From Azospirillum agricola (GTDB lineage: Bacteria > Pseudomonadota > Alphaproteobacteria > Azospirillales > Azospirillaceae), in contig NZ_JAGINM010000014.1 of NCBI RefSeq assembly GCF_017876095.1, positions 124,001 to 188,000 on the forward strand: a stretch of DNA of 64,000 bases. The letters are read 5' to 3'. Shown one piece after another: positions 50,639-59,395 of this stretch. Position 1 is the first letter of the stretch. Each line of letters starts with the position of its first letter. A program made the position numbers and the translations under genes. The notes below the pieces were generated by a model. The model did no database searches, was not told where the DNA came from, and saw only the letters and a program-made list of their open reading frames with translations.

Positions 50639-53518
50639 TCAGGAGGGGGCGCTCTCCAGCAGTTGCCGGCGCGCCAGCGCGCGGAAGGGGCCGTCCTGCT
50701 CCATCAGCTCGCGGTGGGTGCCGCGCTGCACGATGCGGCCGCGCTCCATCACGCAGATCAGGTCGGCGTGGACCACCGTGCTCAGCCGGTGGGCGATGAC
50801 GATCCGGGTGGCGTTCAGCCGCGCCAGACTGTCGGCGACGATCGCCTGGGTGCGGTTGTCGAGCGCGCTGGTCGCCTCGTCCAGCAGCAGGACGCGCGGG
50901 CGGCGCACGATGGCCCGCGCGATCATCAGGCGCTGGCGCTGACCGCCCGACAGCGTCGCCGCCCCGTCCGACAGCAGGGTGTGCAGACCCATCGGCATCG
51001 CCTTGACGTCCTCCTCGAGCCCGGCGAGCCGCACCGCCTCCCAGGCGTCGTCGAGGCCGAGCGGGGCCGAGCCGACGATGTTCTCCAGGATGCTTCCGGG
51101 CAGCAGCGCGCCGCGCTGGAGCACGACGCCGAGCTGCCGGCGCACCGAGGCGGGATCGACGTCGGCCAGCGACCGCCCGTCGTAGGACACCGCCCCCCGC
51201 TCCGGCGTCTCGAAGCCGAGCAGCAGGCGGAACAGGGTCGATTTGCCCGAGCCGGACGCACCGACCAGGGCGACGAAGGACCCCGGCGGCGCGTCGAGGC
51301 TGACGTCGTCGAGCACCGCCGGCCCGTCGCCGTAGCGGAAGGTGACGCCGCCGACCGACACCGCGCCATGCAGCGCCGCGATCTCCGGCTTGTCGTCGGT
51401 GCTTTCCGGCACGGCGTCGAGGATCGGCCGCATGCGCTTGAGGATCGGCACCGCGTCGAGCGAGGCGGTGAGCGCGGTCACCACGCCCAGCGCGGCCCCG
51501 AGGAACTGCCCGAAGGCGGCGTTGAAGGCGACGAAATCGCCGACCGGGATGGGCTTGGCGGCCGACGCGACGACCAGGAAGAACACCAGGGTGGACAGCA
51601 GCGGCACCAGCGCGTTGAGCACCGCGAACACGGCGCCGGCCAGCCCGACGCGGAAGCCCTCCCGCCGCTGGGCGGCGAACAGGCGCAGCCAGCGGGCGAA
51701 CAGCCGGTCCTCCGCCCCGTTGACGCGGACGGTGGGCAGCGCGTTCAGCACGTCGATCAGCGCCGATGAGGTCTCGGCCGCGCGCTCGACCGAGCGGCGC
51801 TCGAAGCGGAGCTGCACCAGGCCGGTGAGGGACAGCAGCAGCGCCGCCACCCCGGCGACGCCCAGCGCCGCGACGGCGAGGCGGGAATCGTAGGTCAGCA
51901 TCAGCGCGAAATTGACCACGGAGAAGACGCCCGACAGCCCGGTGGACAGCAGCGTGTCGGCGACCACCCGGCGGAGCTGGGTGGGGGCGAGCGCCCGCAT
52001 CAGCAGGTCGCCGGTGTGGAAGCGGCGGAAGAACCCCGCCGGCAGACGGAGCAACCGGTCCCACACGGCGGCCTGGAGCTGGGCGTCGGCGCGGCCCTCG
52101 AAGCGAAGGAGCAGCAGGGCGCGGGTCAGGGCGAACATGGCGCTGCCCACCGCGATGGCGGCGAGGCCGAGCGCCATGTGCAGGATGCTGGCGGTCTCGG
52201 CGAAGGGCACCGCCTCGTCGACCAGCACGCCGGTGGCGACCGGGGTCAGCAGGCCGAGCAGCACCGAGACGAGGGTGAGCAGCACCGCCCCGCCGACATC
52301 GCCGCCCGAGCCGTGGAAGGCGGCCGAAAGCAGGTCGAGCGGTGTCAGCGCGCGGGCCGGCAGCGGGCGGTAGAGGGCGATCCCGCCCGGCGCCAGCCGG
52401 CGGGCGACGTCGGCGGTCACGGCGTGGCGGCGACCGTCGGCATCGATGGCCTCGTAGCGTCGGACGCCCCGGCGCAGCACGGCGCAGGGCGCCCCGTTCC
52501 CCGCGCCGCCGTCCGCCCCCTCGCCTCCGGCCCACGAGCCGACGAAGGACGGGATGTCGCGGCGCCACCAGCCCGTGGGCAGGGTGATGGCGCGGCAGCG
52601 GAAGCCGCCGCTGCGGGCATGGCGCTGAACCACGGCCATCAGGTCGGCGCCGGCCCCGCCCTCCGGCGCATGGCCCGCCGCCGGTCCCTGGCTCTCCGGC
52701 GGGGGGCGCAGCGGGATGCCGAGGTCGTGCGCCACCCGGTGCAGCGCGGCGGCGGCGGGGTCGTCGGGAATGGCGGTCGCCTCGACGGCGGCCGCACCGC
52801 CCAGGATGCCGGCGGCGGCGCGCAGCGCGCCGTCGATGGCCTTGCGGTCGTGCTCCCCGCGTGTGGCGATGCCCTCGCGGGCCTCCAGCCCGGCGACGCC
52901 GATCTCGGCGGCGAGCCAGAGCAGGGCCTCCTCGCACACCGCGTCGACCGGCGCCCAGCCGTGGCGGGCCACCATCGCCGCCGTGGTCAGCCCCTGCACG
53001 GCGCGGCCGGCCTCCACCCGATGCCAGGAGCGCTGCGTCAGCAGATGGGGCGTGGGGTCGCCCTCGACCTCCGCCCACAGAACGTGGTGGCCGACCAGCG
53101 TCCGGGCCTGATCGAACCGCCACGTCTCGCCGGGCCCGACGCGCAGCGCCCCCGCCGGGATGCCGGTCGTCGCGCGGGCGGCGCCCAAGGCGGCCAGCAC
53201 CGCGTCCAGCCGGCCGGCCTCGCCCGGTTCCGGATTTTCACGCGGCCAGGGAACCGCCCGGGCGGCGCCGATGGCGACGGCGAACAGGCCGATGCCGGTG
53301 CCGCGCCGCGGCCAGCCGGGCAAGGCGTCGTCCGCGCCGACGGTGACGACATGCCGGCGGGTCCCGGTCGGCCCGCCACCCGCGTCGAGGTGGATCGCGA
53401 AGACGGAGACCCGCCCGTCCGTCACCCGCAGCGGGTGCCGCGCCCCATCGAGGCGCAATGGCCGGTTGCCCAGCAGGGTCAGGGGCTCGCCACCGATCCG
53501 GATCGCGTCACCGAGCAT
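50639..53518 (-). CDS. NHLP-type ABC exporter, ATP-binding/permease protein without peptidase
   Basis: A 959-residue exporter of the kind paired with peptidase-containing transporters in NHLM/NHLP peptide systems. The first 400 residues are a long cytoplasmic domain special to this family, without a C39 active site. Then come six membrane helices (GGAVLLTLVSVLLGLLTPVA, LVPLLSTLVFFLVVASAAKP) and an ATPase: Walker A LVGASGSGKSTLFRLLLGF, signature TLSGGQRQRLMIARAIV, Walker B RVLLLDEATSALDN, H-loop IVIAHRLSTV. It starts 5 bases after the stop of the peptidase-type exporter, so the two probably form one operon and perhaps one complex. The frame is open far upstream; ATG 53518 matches the end of the preceding gene and has GGAG nearby. 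Confidence 0.88.
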   Translation of the reverse strand: MLGDAIRIGGEPLTLLGNRPLRLDGARHPLRVTDGRVSVFAIHLDAGGGPTGTRRHVVTVGADDALPGWPRRGTGIGLFAVAIGAARAVPWPRENPEPGEAGRLDAVLAALGAARATTGIPAGALRVGPGETWRFDQARTLVGHHVLWAEVEGDPTPHLLTQRSWHRVEAGRAVQGLTTAAMVARHGWAPVDAVCEEALLWLAAEIGVAGLEAREGIATRGEHDRKAIDGALRAAAGILGGAAAVEATAIPDDPAAAALHRVAHDLGIPLRPPPESQGPAAGHAPEGGAGADLMAVVQRHARSGGFRCRAITLPTGWWRRDIPSFVGSWAGGEGADGGAGNGAPCAVLRRGVRRYEAIDADGRRHAVTADVARRLAPGGIALYRPLPARALTPLDLLSAAFHGSGGDVGGAVLLTLVSVLLGLLTPVATGVLVDEAVPFAETASILHMALGLAAIAVGSAMFALTRALLLLRFEGRADAQLQAAVWDRLLRLPAGFFRRFHTGDLLMRALAPTQLRRVVADTLLSTGLSGVFSVVNFALMLTYDSRLAVAALGVAGVAALLLSLTGLVQLRFERRSVERAAETSSALIDVLNALPTVRVNGAEDRLFARWLRLFAAQRREGFRVGLAGAVFAVLNALVPLLSTLVFFLVVASAAKPIPVGDFVAFNAAFGQFLGAALGVVTALTASLDAVPILKRMRPILDAVPESTDDKPEIAALHGAVSVGGVTFRYGDGPAVLDDVSLDAPPGSFVALVGASGSGKSTLFRLLLGFETPERGAVSYDGRSLADVDPASVRRQLGVVLQRGALLPGSILENIVGSAPLGLDDAWEAVRLAGLEEDVKAMPMGLHTLLSDGAATLSGGQRQRLMIARAIVRRPRVLLLDEATSALDNRTQAIVADSLARLNATRIVIAHRLSTVVHADLICVMERGRIVQRGTHRELMEQDGPFRALARRQLLESAPS

Positions 53519-53523
53519 CGCGG

Positions 53524-55683
53524 TCACTCCGCCCCCATCAGGCGGCGGTAGGCGCCGTCGCGGGCGATCAGCGCGTCGTGGTTGCCGCGCTCGACCACCC
53601 GGCCACGGTCGAGCACGAGGATCTCGTCGGCGTCGCGCACCGTGCTGAGCCGGTGGGCGACGACGATGCAGGTGCAGCCGCGCCGCCGGATCGCCTCGTC
53701 GATGCGCTGCTCGGTCAGCGGATCGAGCGCCGACATCGCCTCGTCGAGGATCAGGACCGACGGGTCGCGGGCGAGCGCGCGGGCGATGGCGAGGCGCTGG
53801 GCCTGCCCGCCGCTGAAATTGGCGCCCCCCTCGTCGATCAGCCCCGACAGGCCGCGCGGGCGGGCCGTCACCACTTCCATCACGTCGGCGTCGGCCAGCG
53901 CGCCGGCCAGCGCGCGGTCGGGCAGCGTCGGATCCCACATCGACAAATTCTCGCGCACGCTGCCCGACAGGACATGGATCTCCTGGCCGACCACCCCGAC
54001 CGAGGCGATCAGGGTGGAACGCGGCACATCCTCCATCGGCACCCCGTCGAAACGGATGACGCCGTTCCATGGCCGGTGCAGGCCGGCGATCAGCTTCGCC
54101 ACCGTCGACTTGCCGCTGCCCGAACCGCCGACCAGGGCGACACGGGCGCCGGGCGCGACCTCCAGATTGAAATCCTCGATCAGGGGCGGCGCGTGGCGCT
54201 GGTAGCCGAAGCCGACACCCTCCAGCGTCACGCGGCCCTCCAGGCGGCGCGGCTCCGCCCCGGATTCGCCGACCGGCTCGGCGAAGGGCCGCGCCTGCGG
54301 ATGGCGCATCACGTCGCCGACGCGGGCGAGGTCGGCCTTGGCCTCCACCAGCGTGCCGAACACGGCGACCAGGGCGGACAGCGGCCCCATGAAGCTCTGC
54401 ACCAGCATCTGGAAGGCGACCAGCGTGCCGATGGTCATGTCGCCCTCGACCACGCGCAGGCCCCCCAGCCCCAGGATGGCGGCGGTGGTCAGGCCGCCGA
54501 TCAGCGGCTCGACCGCGCCGGTGGCGAGGCCGTAGCCGCCGAGCTGGCGCTGGTTGGCGTTGTGGTTGGCCTGCAAGCCCGACCAGCGGGCGAAATAGTC
54601 GTCGTCGGTGGCAGTGGCCTTCAGCGTCTCGATGGCGAGGATGCCGGTGACGGTGGCGCTCTCGAACCGGCCGAGATCCTGGGCGAGGCGGCGGCCGGCA
54701 TCCTCGCGCCGGCGGGCCAGCAGCTTCCACACCGCGAGGTTCGTGGTGCCGAGCGCGATGCAGGCCAGCGCCAGCGGCGTGTCGAGCGACAGCATGACCA
54801 GGGCGTAGAACAGCGCGGTGACGGCGTTGACCGCGCTGGCGCCCAGCTGGTTGGCGGCGATCCCGGCCAGCCGGTCGTTGGCGGCGACGCGGTTGGCGAC
54901 GTCGCCGGTGTGGCGCTGGGTGAAGAACTCGACCGGCAGGCGCAGCAGATGCCACAGGAAGCGCGCCGAGCCGCCGACGGCAAGCGCCGTCTGCGCCCGC
55001 AGCAGGACGAGCTGCTGCAACCAGCTGAGCGCGCCATAGACCAGTGCGGTGACGATCATGATGGCGATCAGCGGGCGCAGCCAGTCGGTCTTCTCGTGGA
55101 TCAGGACGTCGTCGACGAAGACCTTGGTGAAGGCCGGGATCAGCAGCCCCGGCACGATCAGCAGCAGGCTGATCAGCACCGACAGCGGCACCGCCGACCC
55201 GGCCTGCCGCAGCAGCGGCACGAACTGGCGCAGCGTGCCGGCCGGCCGGGCGTCGCGGCGGAACTCCGGGCCCGGCTCGACGGTGAGGGCGATGCCGGTG
55301 AAGGCGGCGTCGAACGCCTCCAGCGTCACGCGGGTCGGCCCGGTGGCCGGGTCGTTGAGGAAGACCCTGCCGCCCCGCACCCCCTCCACCACCAGGAAGT
55401 GGTTGAAGTTCCAGTGGGCGATGAAGGGAAAGGGGAGTTCCAGGGCGGCGGCCGGCTCCAGCCGCATGCCCTTGGCCTCGCAGCCGTAGCGGCGGGCGGC
55501 GCGCAGGATGTCGCTGGCCTTGCTGCCGTCGCGCGACACCCCGCATTCGACGCGCAGCTCCTCCAGCGGCGGGTGGCGGCCATGGTGGTGCAGGACGATG
55601 CCGAGCGCCGCGGCGCCGCACTCGACCGCCTCCATCTGGAGCAGGGTCGGCGTCCGCACGCGGCGCCCGAACCAGTTGGCCAT
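53524..55683 (-). CDS. Peptidase-containing ABC exporter (C39 peptidase, NHLP type)
   Basis: A 719-residue bacteriocin-type exporter. The N-terminal C39 peptidase has all active residues: Gln16 and Cys22 in LLQMEAVECGAAALGI, His95 in AHWNFNHFLVVEG, Asp111 in FLNDPATGP. It is followed by six membrane helices (LSVLISLLLIVPGLLIPAFT) and an ATPase: Walker A LVGGSGSGKSTVAKLIAGL, signature NFSGGQAQRLAIARALA, Walker B SVLILDEAMSALD, H-loop IVVAHRLSTV. C39 peptidases cut leader peptides after a double glycine during export, and all seven complete precursors encoded next to it have such a site. It starts 1 base after the stop of the membrane fusion gene. Confidence 0.93.
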   Translation of the reverse strand: MANWFGRRVRTPTLLQMEAVECGAAALGIVLHHHGRHPPLEELRVECGVSRDGSKASDILRAARRYGCEAKGMRLEPAAALELPFPFIAHWNFNHFLVVEGVRGGRVFLNDPATGPTRVTLEAFDAAFTGIALTVEPGPEFRRDARPAGTLRQFVPLLRQAGSAVPLSVLISLLLIVPGLLIPAFTKVFVDDVLIHEKTDWLRPLIAIMIVTALVYGALSWLQQLVLLRAQTALAVGGSARFLWHLLRLPVEFFTQRHTGDVANRVAANDRLAGIAANQLGASAVNAVTALFYALVMLSLDTPLALACIALGTTNLAVWKLLARRREDAGRRLAQDLGRFESATVTGILAIETLKATATDDDYFARWSGLQANHNANQRQLGGYGLATGAVEPLIGGLTTAAILGLGGLRVVEGDMTIGTLVAFQMLVQSFMGPLSALVAVFGTLVEAKADLARVGDVMRHPQARPFAEPVGESGAEPRRLEGRVTLEGVGFGYQRHAPPLIEDFNLEVAPGARVALVGGSGSGKSTVAKLIAGLHRPWNGVIRFDGVPMEDVPRSTLIASVGVVGQEIHVLSGSVRENLSMWDPTLPDRALAGALADADVMEVVTARPRGLSGLIDEGGANFSGGQAQRLAIARALARDPSVLILDEAMSALDPLTEQRIDEAIRRRGCTCIVVAHRLSTVRDADEILVLDRGRVVERGNHDALIARDGAYRRLMGAE

Positions 55684-55684
55684 C

Positions 55685-56932
55685 TCAGGCCCCGATCAGC
55701 GAACGGAGGAAGGGCAGCACCAGCGAGGCGGGCGCCTGTTCGCGCACCGACACGGTGAGGCGGGCGAGCGTGCCGGGCTCGATGCGGAAGTCCGGGCCGC
55801 GCCCGCCCGCCCAGCGCAACCCGGAGACGCCCTCCCCGTCCGTCTCCAGATCGGCGCGGACGATGACCGGCGGCCCCTCCTTCATGAAGAGGCGGACCAG
55901 CTCCTCGTTGTGCAGCATCGCCGCCAGGGCCTCGCGCGAGGCCGGCAGGTCCGACACGGTGCGGACACGGCCCAGCACGGCGCCGTACTCCTCCTTCTTC
56001 GCCACGCCGGGCTCGACCTGGACCGCCATGCCGGGCCGGACCTGCTTGGCCTTCAGGGGCGGCAGGAAGACCAGCGCGTCCATCGCCGCCGCCTCCTGCA
56101 CGATGCGGAGCACCGGGGCGCCGGCGGCGACGACGTCGCCCAGCGAGGCGGCGAGCTCGGTGACGATGCCGTCCACCGGCGCCTCGACGGCGGAGTTGGC
56201 GCGCAGCTCAAGCTCCACGGTCTTCAGCTTGTCGCGCTGGCGCTTGACGTCGTTCTCGTGGTCGAGCAGCTTGAGCCGCCATTCGGCCTGCCGCGCCATC
56301 TCGTCGGAGGTCAGCGACAGCGATTTCTGCTCCAGCCCCTCGATGCGCTCGGTCAGGTCGTTCAGCTCGCGGTCGCTGTCGAGCACGCGGGCGCGGGTGG
56401 TGAATCCACGCTCCATCAGCGCGCGCTGGTCGGTCGCCTGGCCGCGCACCGCCACCAGCCGCTCGCGCGCCCGCTGGAGCTGACCGACCAGCGCGATCTT
56501 CTGGGCGACGATGATCTCGGCCCGGCGGTTGCCCTGGGCGCGGTCCTCGGCGACGAGGTCGGCTTGGCGCGCCTCCATCTGGGCCAGCGTCGCGGCCTCG
56601 GCGTCGCGGCGGCGCACGGCGAGGGACTGGTCGATGACGGCCAGCGTCTGGCCCGCCGAGACCCGCTCGCCGGGCTGGACCAGGAACTCCCGCAGGGAGC
56701 CCGGCCCCTTGGCGGCGGCGGAGAACACCTCGCCGCGCGCGCTCAGCAGGATGCCGTCCCCGGCGACGCGGGTCGGCAGCCGCCCGATCAGCGACCAGGC
56801 CACCGCCGACGCCACCAGCAGCGCCAGGGCGAGAAAGGCGATCCAGTAGCCCGGCGAGGCCGCGACGAACACGGTGTCGAGGCGCTCCGGGCTGGACAGG
56901 CGGTCGAGGGCGCTTTTGCGGAACAGGGACAT
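55685..56932 (-). CDS. HlyD-type membrane fusion protein (NHLP secretion protein)
   Basis: A 415-residue periplasmic adaptor from ATG 56932. It has one membrane helix at about residues 30-52 (YWIAFLALALLVASAVAWSL), then a lipoyl-like half-motif (GDGILLSARGEVFSAAAKGP then GERVSAGQTLAVIDQSLAV), a long coiled-coil hairpin (about 115-250), the second half-motif (VEAPVDGIVTELAASLGDVV) and a beta-barrel region. This is the HlyD/NHLM-secretion layout that links the ABC exporters to an outer-membrane channel; no TolC-like gene is in the window. A GTG at 56971 would extend it by 13 residues into the preceding precursor gene, so the ATG is preferred. Confidence 0.88.
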   Translation of the reverse strand: MSLFRKSALDRLSSPERLDTVFVAASPGYWIAFLALALLVASAVAWSLIGRLPTRVAGDGILLSARGEVFSAAAKGPGSLREFLVQPGERVSAGQTLAVIDQSLAVRRRDAEAATLAQMEARQADLVAEDRAQGNRRAEIIVAQKIALVGQLQRARERLVAVRGQATDQRALMERGFTTRARVLDSDRELNDLTERIEGLEQKSLSLTSDEMARQAEWRLKLLDHENDVKRQRDKLKTVELELRANSAVEAPVDGIVTELAASLGDVVAAGAPVLRIVQEAAAMDALVFLPPLKAKQVRPGMAVQVEPGVAKKEEYGAVLGRVRTVSDLPASREALAAMLHNEELVRLFMKEGPPVIVRADLETDGEGVSGLRWAGGRGPDFRIEPGTLARLTVSVREQAPASLVLPFLRSLIGA

Positions 56933-56954
56933 GTGGGCTCGTTCGGGGGCCGGC

Positions 56955-57299
56955 TCAGGGAATCCGGGCACCCAGCTTCTGGGCGATTCCGACGGCTCCC
57001 CCGGCGAAGGCGGGGATGGCGACGATGGCCAGCGTGACGGCGAGGGCGCCGAAGGTCAGCGCGAGGCTGCCGCCCGTGACCTGGTCGAGCTGTTCGTGCT
57101 CCAGCTCGGCCGCCGGCCTGCCGGCGCGCTCGGCGCCGATGCGGGCGACCTCCGCGACCTCGTCGTCGGTGACGCCGTAGCCGTCCCGGCGCATCCGCTC
57201 CGCCACCTCGGCGGCGGTCGACAGGGAGCGGTAGCCGTCGGCCAGCGCCGGATCGGCGCGCAGGTCGGTGGTGAAACGCTCGAACTCCTTGAGACTCAT
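56955..57299 (-). CDS. Nif11/NHLP-leader precursor peptide 1
   Basis: A 114-residue precursor. The leader (residues 1-75) follows the Nif11-type pattern shared by all seven: MSLKEFERFTTDLRADPALA, RRDGYGVTDDEVAEV, ending EHEQLDQVTGG at the double-glycine cleavage site. It is the most divergent leader, with an extra AERAGRPAAE stretch. The core of about 38 residues is hydrophobic (SLALTFGALAVTLAIVAIPA then FAGGAVGIAQKLGARIP), able to form a membrane helix with GxxxG-like spacing. It contains no cysteine. It is the last precursor gene before the exporter genes. Confidence 0.85.
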   Translation of the reverse strand: MSLKEFERFTTDLRADPALADGYRSLSTAAEVAERMRRDGYGVTDDEVAEVARIGAERAGRPAAELEHEQLDQVTGGSLALTFGALAVTLAIVAIPAFAGGAVGIAQKLGARIP

Positions 57300-57341
57300 G
57301 GCGTGCGCTCCCAGGCGGAATTGGTGGTGGGCGTGGCGGGC

Positions 57342-57662
57342 TCAGCCGGCCTTCGGCGGCGGCTTCACCCCATGGACGATGGCGAGCACCGCCACCGTGC
57401 CGAAGGTGGCGACCGCGCCGACCGCCGTCAGCGCGCCGAAGACGAGGCCGAGCGCCCCGCCGGTGACCCGATCGAGCTGCTCGTCCGACAGGGTCCGGCC
57501 CGAACGGGCGGCGTCCTCGAGCTCGGCGTCGCTGACGTCGTAGCCGTCGGCGCGCAGGCGGGCCGCCATCGCGGCGGCGCTGCCCAGATCCTTGTAATCC
57601 TGTGCCAGCGCGGGGTTGTCGCTGACGGCCGCGGCGAAGCGGTCCAATTCGGTCTGGCTCAT
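57342..57662 (-). CDS. Nif11/NHLP-leader precursor peptide 2
   Basis: A 106-residue precursor with leader MSQTELDRFAAAVSDNPALA, LRADGYDVSDAELEDAARSG, TLSDEQLDRVTGG. The core is about 39 residues (ALGLVFGALTAVGAVATFGT then VAVLAIVHGVKPPPKAG), a hydrophobic helix with a Pro/Lys tail, without cysteine. Its ATG overlaps the stop of the 59-codon reading frame upstream by 4 bases. Confidence 0.88.
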   Translation of the reverse strand: MSQTELDRFAAAVSDNPALAQDYKDLGSAAAMAARLRADGYDVSDAELEDAARSGRTLSDEQLDRVTGGALGLVFGALTAVGAVATFGTVAVLAIVHGVKPPPKAG

Positions 57663-57838
57663 CGTTGCTTCTCCGGTGGGTCGCGGTCCGGCGGTTCGGC
57701 GACGCGGTTCGCCGTGCCGATGCGTTGCTGCAATTGGGCGAAGAGGAGGTCGAGCGTGCTGGGCGCCACCGGCGACGCGGGCGCCGGATCGTCCCGGGCC
57801 GTGACGGCGGGCGCCCGGCGGAGTTCCGTCTGGCTCAT
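57659..57838 (-). CDS. 59-codon reading frame with leader-like start, no GG site
   Basis: It begins MSQTELRRAP, the same first six residues as the neighbouring precursor, then departs at once into a Pro/Ala-rich stretch (VTARDDPAPASPVAPSTLDL) and ends LQQRIGTANRVAEPPDRDPP with a basic tail. It lacks the rest of the Nif11 leader, the double glycine and a hydrophobic core. Its TGA overlaps the ATG of precursor 2. It may be a decayed precursor that kept only the start, or a small accessory (for example regulatory or immunity) protein translated in step with precursor 2. Confidence 0.6.
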   Translation of the reverse strand: MSQTELRRAPAVTARDDPAPASPVAPSTLDLLFAQLQQRIGTANRVAEPPDRDPPEKQR

Positions 57839-57876
57839 GCGCGTGCCTCCTTTCCGGTGTCCGGCCCGACGGCGGG

Positions 57877-58203
57877 TCAGGCCTTGGGCAGCGTGCCCCT
57901 CCGGGCGGAGTCGGCGACGATCCCGGCGACGGCCCCGACGAGCGCGCCGCCCAACCCGAGCGCGAAGAGATTCGCCATGACCGTCGCGACGACGAAGCCG
58001 CCGGACACCCCGTCGAGCTGCTCGTCGGACAGTTCGCTGCCGCCGCGGTGCGCCGCCGCCAGCTCGCCGTCGCCGATGTCGTAGCCGTCGGCGCGCAGCC
58101 GGGCTGCCAGCTCCGCCGGGGTGGCGGCCGTCCCGTAGGATTCGGCCAGCCCCGGATCGGCCTGCACCGCGGCGGCGAACCGCTGAAGCTCCGCCTGGCT
58201 CAT
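57877..58203 (-). CDS. Nif11/NHLP-leader precursor peptide 3
   Basis: A 108-residue precursor: leader MSQAELQRFAAAVQADPGLA, LRADGYDIGDGELAAAHRGG, ELSDEQLDGVSGG. The core is about 42 residues (FVVATVMANLFALGLGGALV then GAVAGIVADSARRGTLPKA) with a GxxxGAxxG-like zipper pattern and a basic tail, and no cysteine. The frame is open upstream, but ATG 58203 is set by the conserved MSQ start. Confidence 0.88.
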   Translation of the reverse strand: MSQAELQRFAAAVQADPGLAESYGTAATPAELAARLRADGYDIGDGELAAAHRGGSELSDEQLDGVSGGFVVATVMANLFALGLGGALVGAVAGIVADSARRGTLPKA

Positions 58204-58246
58204 GGGGGTGTCGTCCTTTCCTGTCGGATGGTTCCGGTCGGGTGCT

Positions 58247-58624
58247 TCAGGACCGCCAGCCGATCCGGTAGCTGCGGGGATCGGGGGTGGCGGGGGCGGA
58301 TTGCCCGGCGCCCTGGGCGATGGTGGCCACGGCCCAGATCCAGGTGCCGGCGACGCCGGCGGCGAACAGGGCGCCGGCCCCGACCGCCACGCCGATCGCG
58401 GCGGTCGCGAGGATGCTGCCGCCCGACACCTGGTCGAGCTGCTCGTCCGAGAGCTCCCGGCCACGGCGCATCCCGGCCTCGACCTCGTCGCCGCTGACGT
58501 CGTAGCCGTCGGCGCGCAGTTGGGCCGCCACCTCCGCCGGGCCGGCAAGGCCGGCGTAGCGTTCGAGCAGATCGGGCGTGGTTCGGATCGCGTCGGCGAA
58601 ACGCTGAAGATCGGTCTGGCTCAT
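58247..58624 (-). CDS. Nif11/NHLP-leader precursor peptide 4
   Basis: A 125-residue precursor, the longest: leader MSQTDLQRFADAIRTTPDLL, LRADGYDVSGDEVEAGMRRG, ELSDEQLDQVSGG. The core is about 57 residues, with a hydrophobic helix (ILATAAIGVAVGAGALFAAG then VAGTWIWAVATIAQGAGQ) and a polar tail PDPRSYRIGWRS. It contains tryptophans and no cysteine. Confidence 0.88.
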   Translation of the reverse strand: MSQTDLQRFADAIRTTPDLLERYAGLAGPAEVAAQLRADGYDVSGDEVEAGMRRGRELSDEQLDQVSGGSILATAAIGVAVGAGALFAAGVAGTWIWAVATIAQGAGQSAPATPDPRSYRIGWRS

Positions 58625-58652
58625 GTCCGGTTCCCCCTTGGTGTCGAAAGTG

Positions 58653-58988
58653 TCAGCGCCCGCCGAGCGGCCGGCCCGCCCTGGCCATCTCGAAGGCGGC
58701 CCAGCCCCCCACGCCGATCAGCCCGGTGATGGCGACGACGGCCAGGGCCGTGGCGGCCACGCCGACGGCGACGAGAACGCCGCCTCCCGACACCTGGTCG
58801 AGCTGCTCGTCCGAAAGTTCCCGACCACGCCGGATCGCCGCCGCGATCTCGTCGTCGCTGACGTCGTAGCCGTCGGCGCGCAGCCGCGCCACCAGGGCGG
58901 CCGGGTCGGCGATGTCGCGGTAGGCGTCGAGAAGCGACGGGTCGGCCTGGACGGCGGCGGCAAAGCGTTGGATGTCGACTTGGCTCAT
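58653..58988 (-). CDS. Nif11/NHLP-leader precursor peptide 5
   Basis: A 111-residue precursor: leader MSQVDIQRFAAAVQADPSLL, LRADGYDVSDDEIAAAIRRG, ELSDEQLDQVSGG. The core is about 43 residues (GVLVAVGVAATALAVVAITG then LIGVGGWAAFEMARAGRPLG), with a Gly-rich hydrophobic helix and a basic end, no cysteine. The leader is nearly identical in its second half to that of precursor 4, pointing to recent duplication. Confidence 0.88.
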   Translation of the reverse strand: MSQVDIQRFAAAVQADPSLLDAYRDIADPAALVARLRADGYDVSDDEIAAAIRRGRELSDEQLDQVSGGGVLVAVGVAATALAVVAITGLIGVGGWAAFEMARAGRPLGGR

Positions 58989-59021
58989 CCCGGGGACTCC
59001 GATGCTCGGGAAACGGGGTGG

Positions 59022-59324
59022 TCAGAACCGGATCATGTTGAGAAGCAGGGCCGGCGTCGGACGCTGCTTGAGGCCGCCGGACACCCTGTCCAGCTCCCCG
59101 TCCGACAGCTCCCCATCCGGCCGCTCCTCATGGAGGCGCCCAATGTCCGGCCCTTCGGCGAGGCGGGACGCGGTTTCGGCGATCTCGTCGTCGCCGACGT
59201 CGTAGCCGTCGGCGCGCAGCCGCGCCGCCAGCTCCGGCAGATCGGCCGCCGCGCCGTAGGACTCGGCCAGTTCCGGGGTTTCCCGGATCGCGGCGGCGAA
59301 CCGCTCGATCTCGGCCTGACTCAT
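59022..59324 (-). CDS. Nif11/NHLP-leader precursor peptide 6, atypical short core
   Basis: A 100-residue precursor whose leader is normal at first (MSQAEIERFAAAIRETPELA, LRADGYDVGDDEIAETASRL) but carries an insertion of about 14 residues (AEGPDIGRLHEERPDG) before ELSDGELDRVSGG. The core is only about 17 residues (LKQRPTPALLLNMIRF), cationic and amphipathic rather than a membrane helix. It could be a signalling peptide or a partner of the hydrophobic ones. Its start is 72 bases downstream of the 29-base repeated element at 59396-59424, so it probably heads the main transcript. Confidence 0.85.
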   Translation of the reverse strand: MSQAEIERFAAAIRETPELAESYGAAADLPELAARLRADGYDVGDDEIAETASRLAEGPDIGRLHEERPDGELSDGELDRVSGGLKQRPTPALLLNMIRF

Positions 59325-59395
59325 GTTCGGGACTCCTGTCTCGCCTGCATGCCGCCGGGAATGCTAGAGGCCGGGCCGGGGCGCCGCCCGCCGCC

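Noticed and set aside
50639..55621. 1660-codon minus-strand frame covering both exporters
   Set aside because: Its first 700 codons are an out-of-frame reading of the peptidase exporter; the true second exporter begins at ATG 53518 after the stop of the first.
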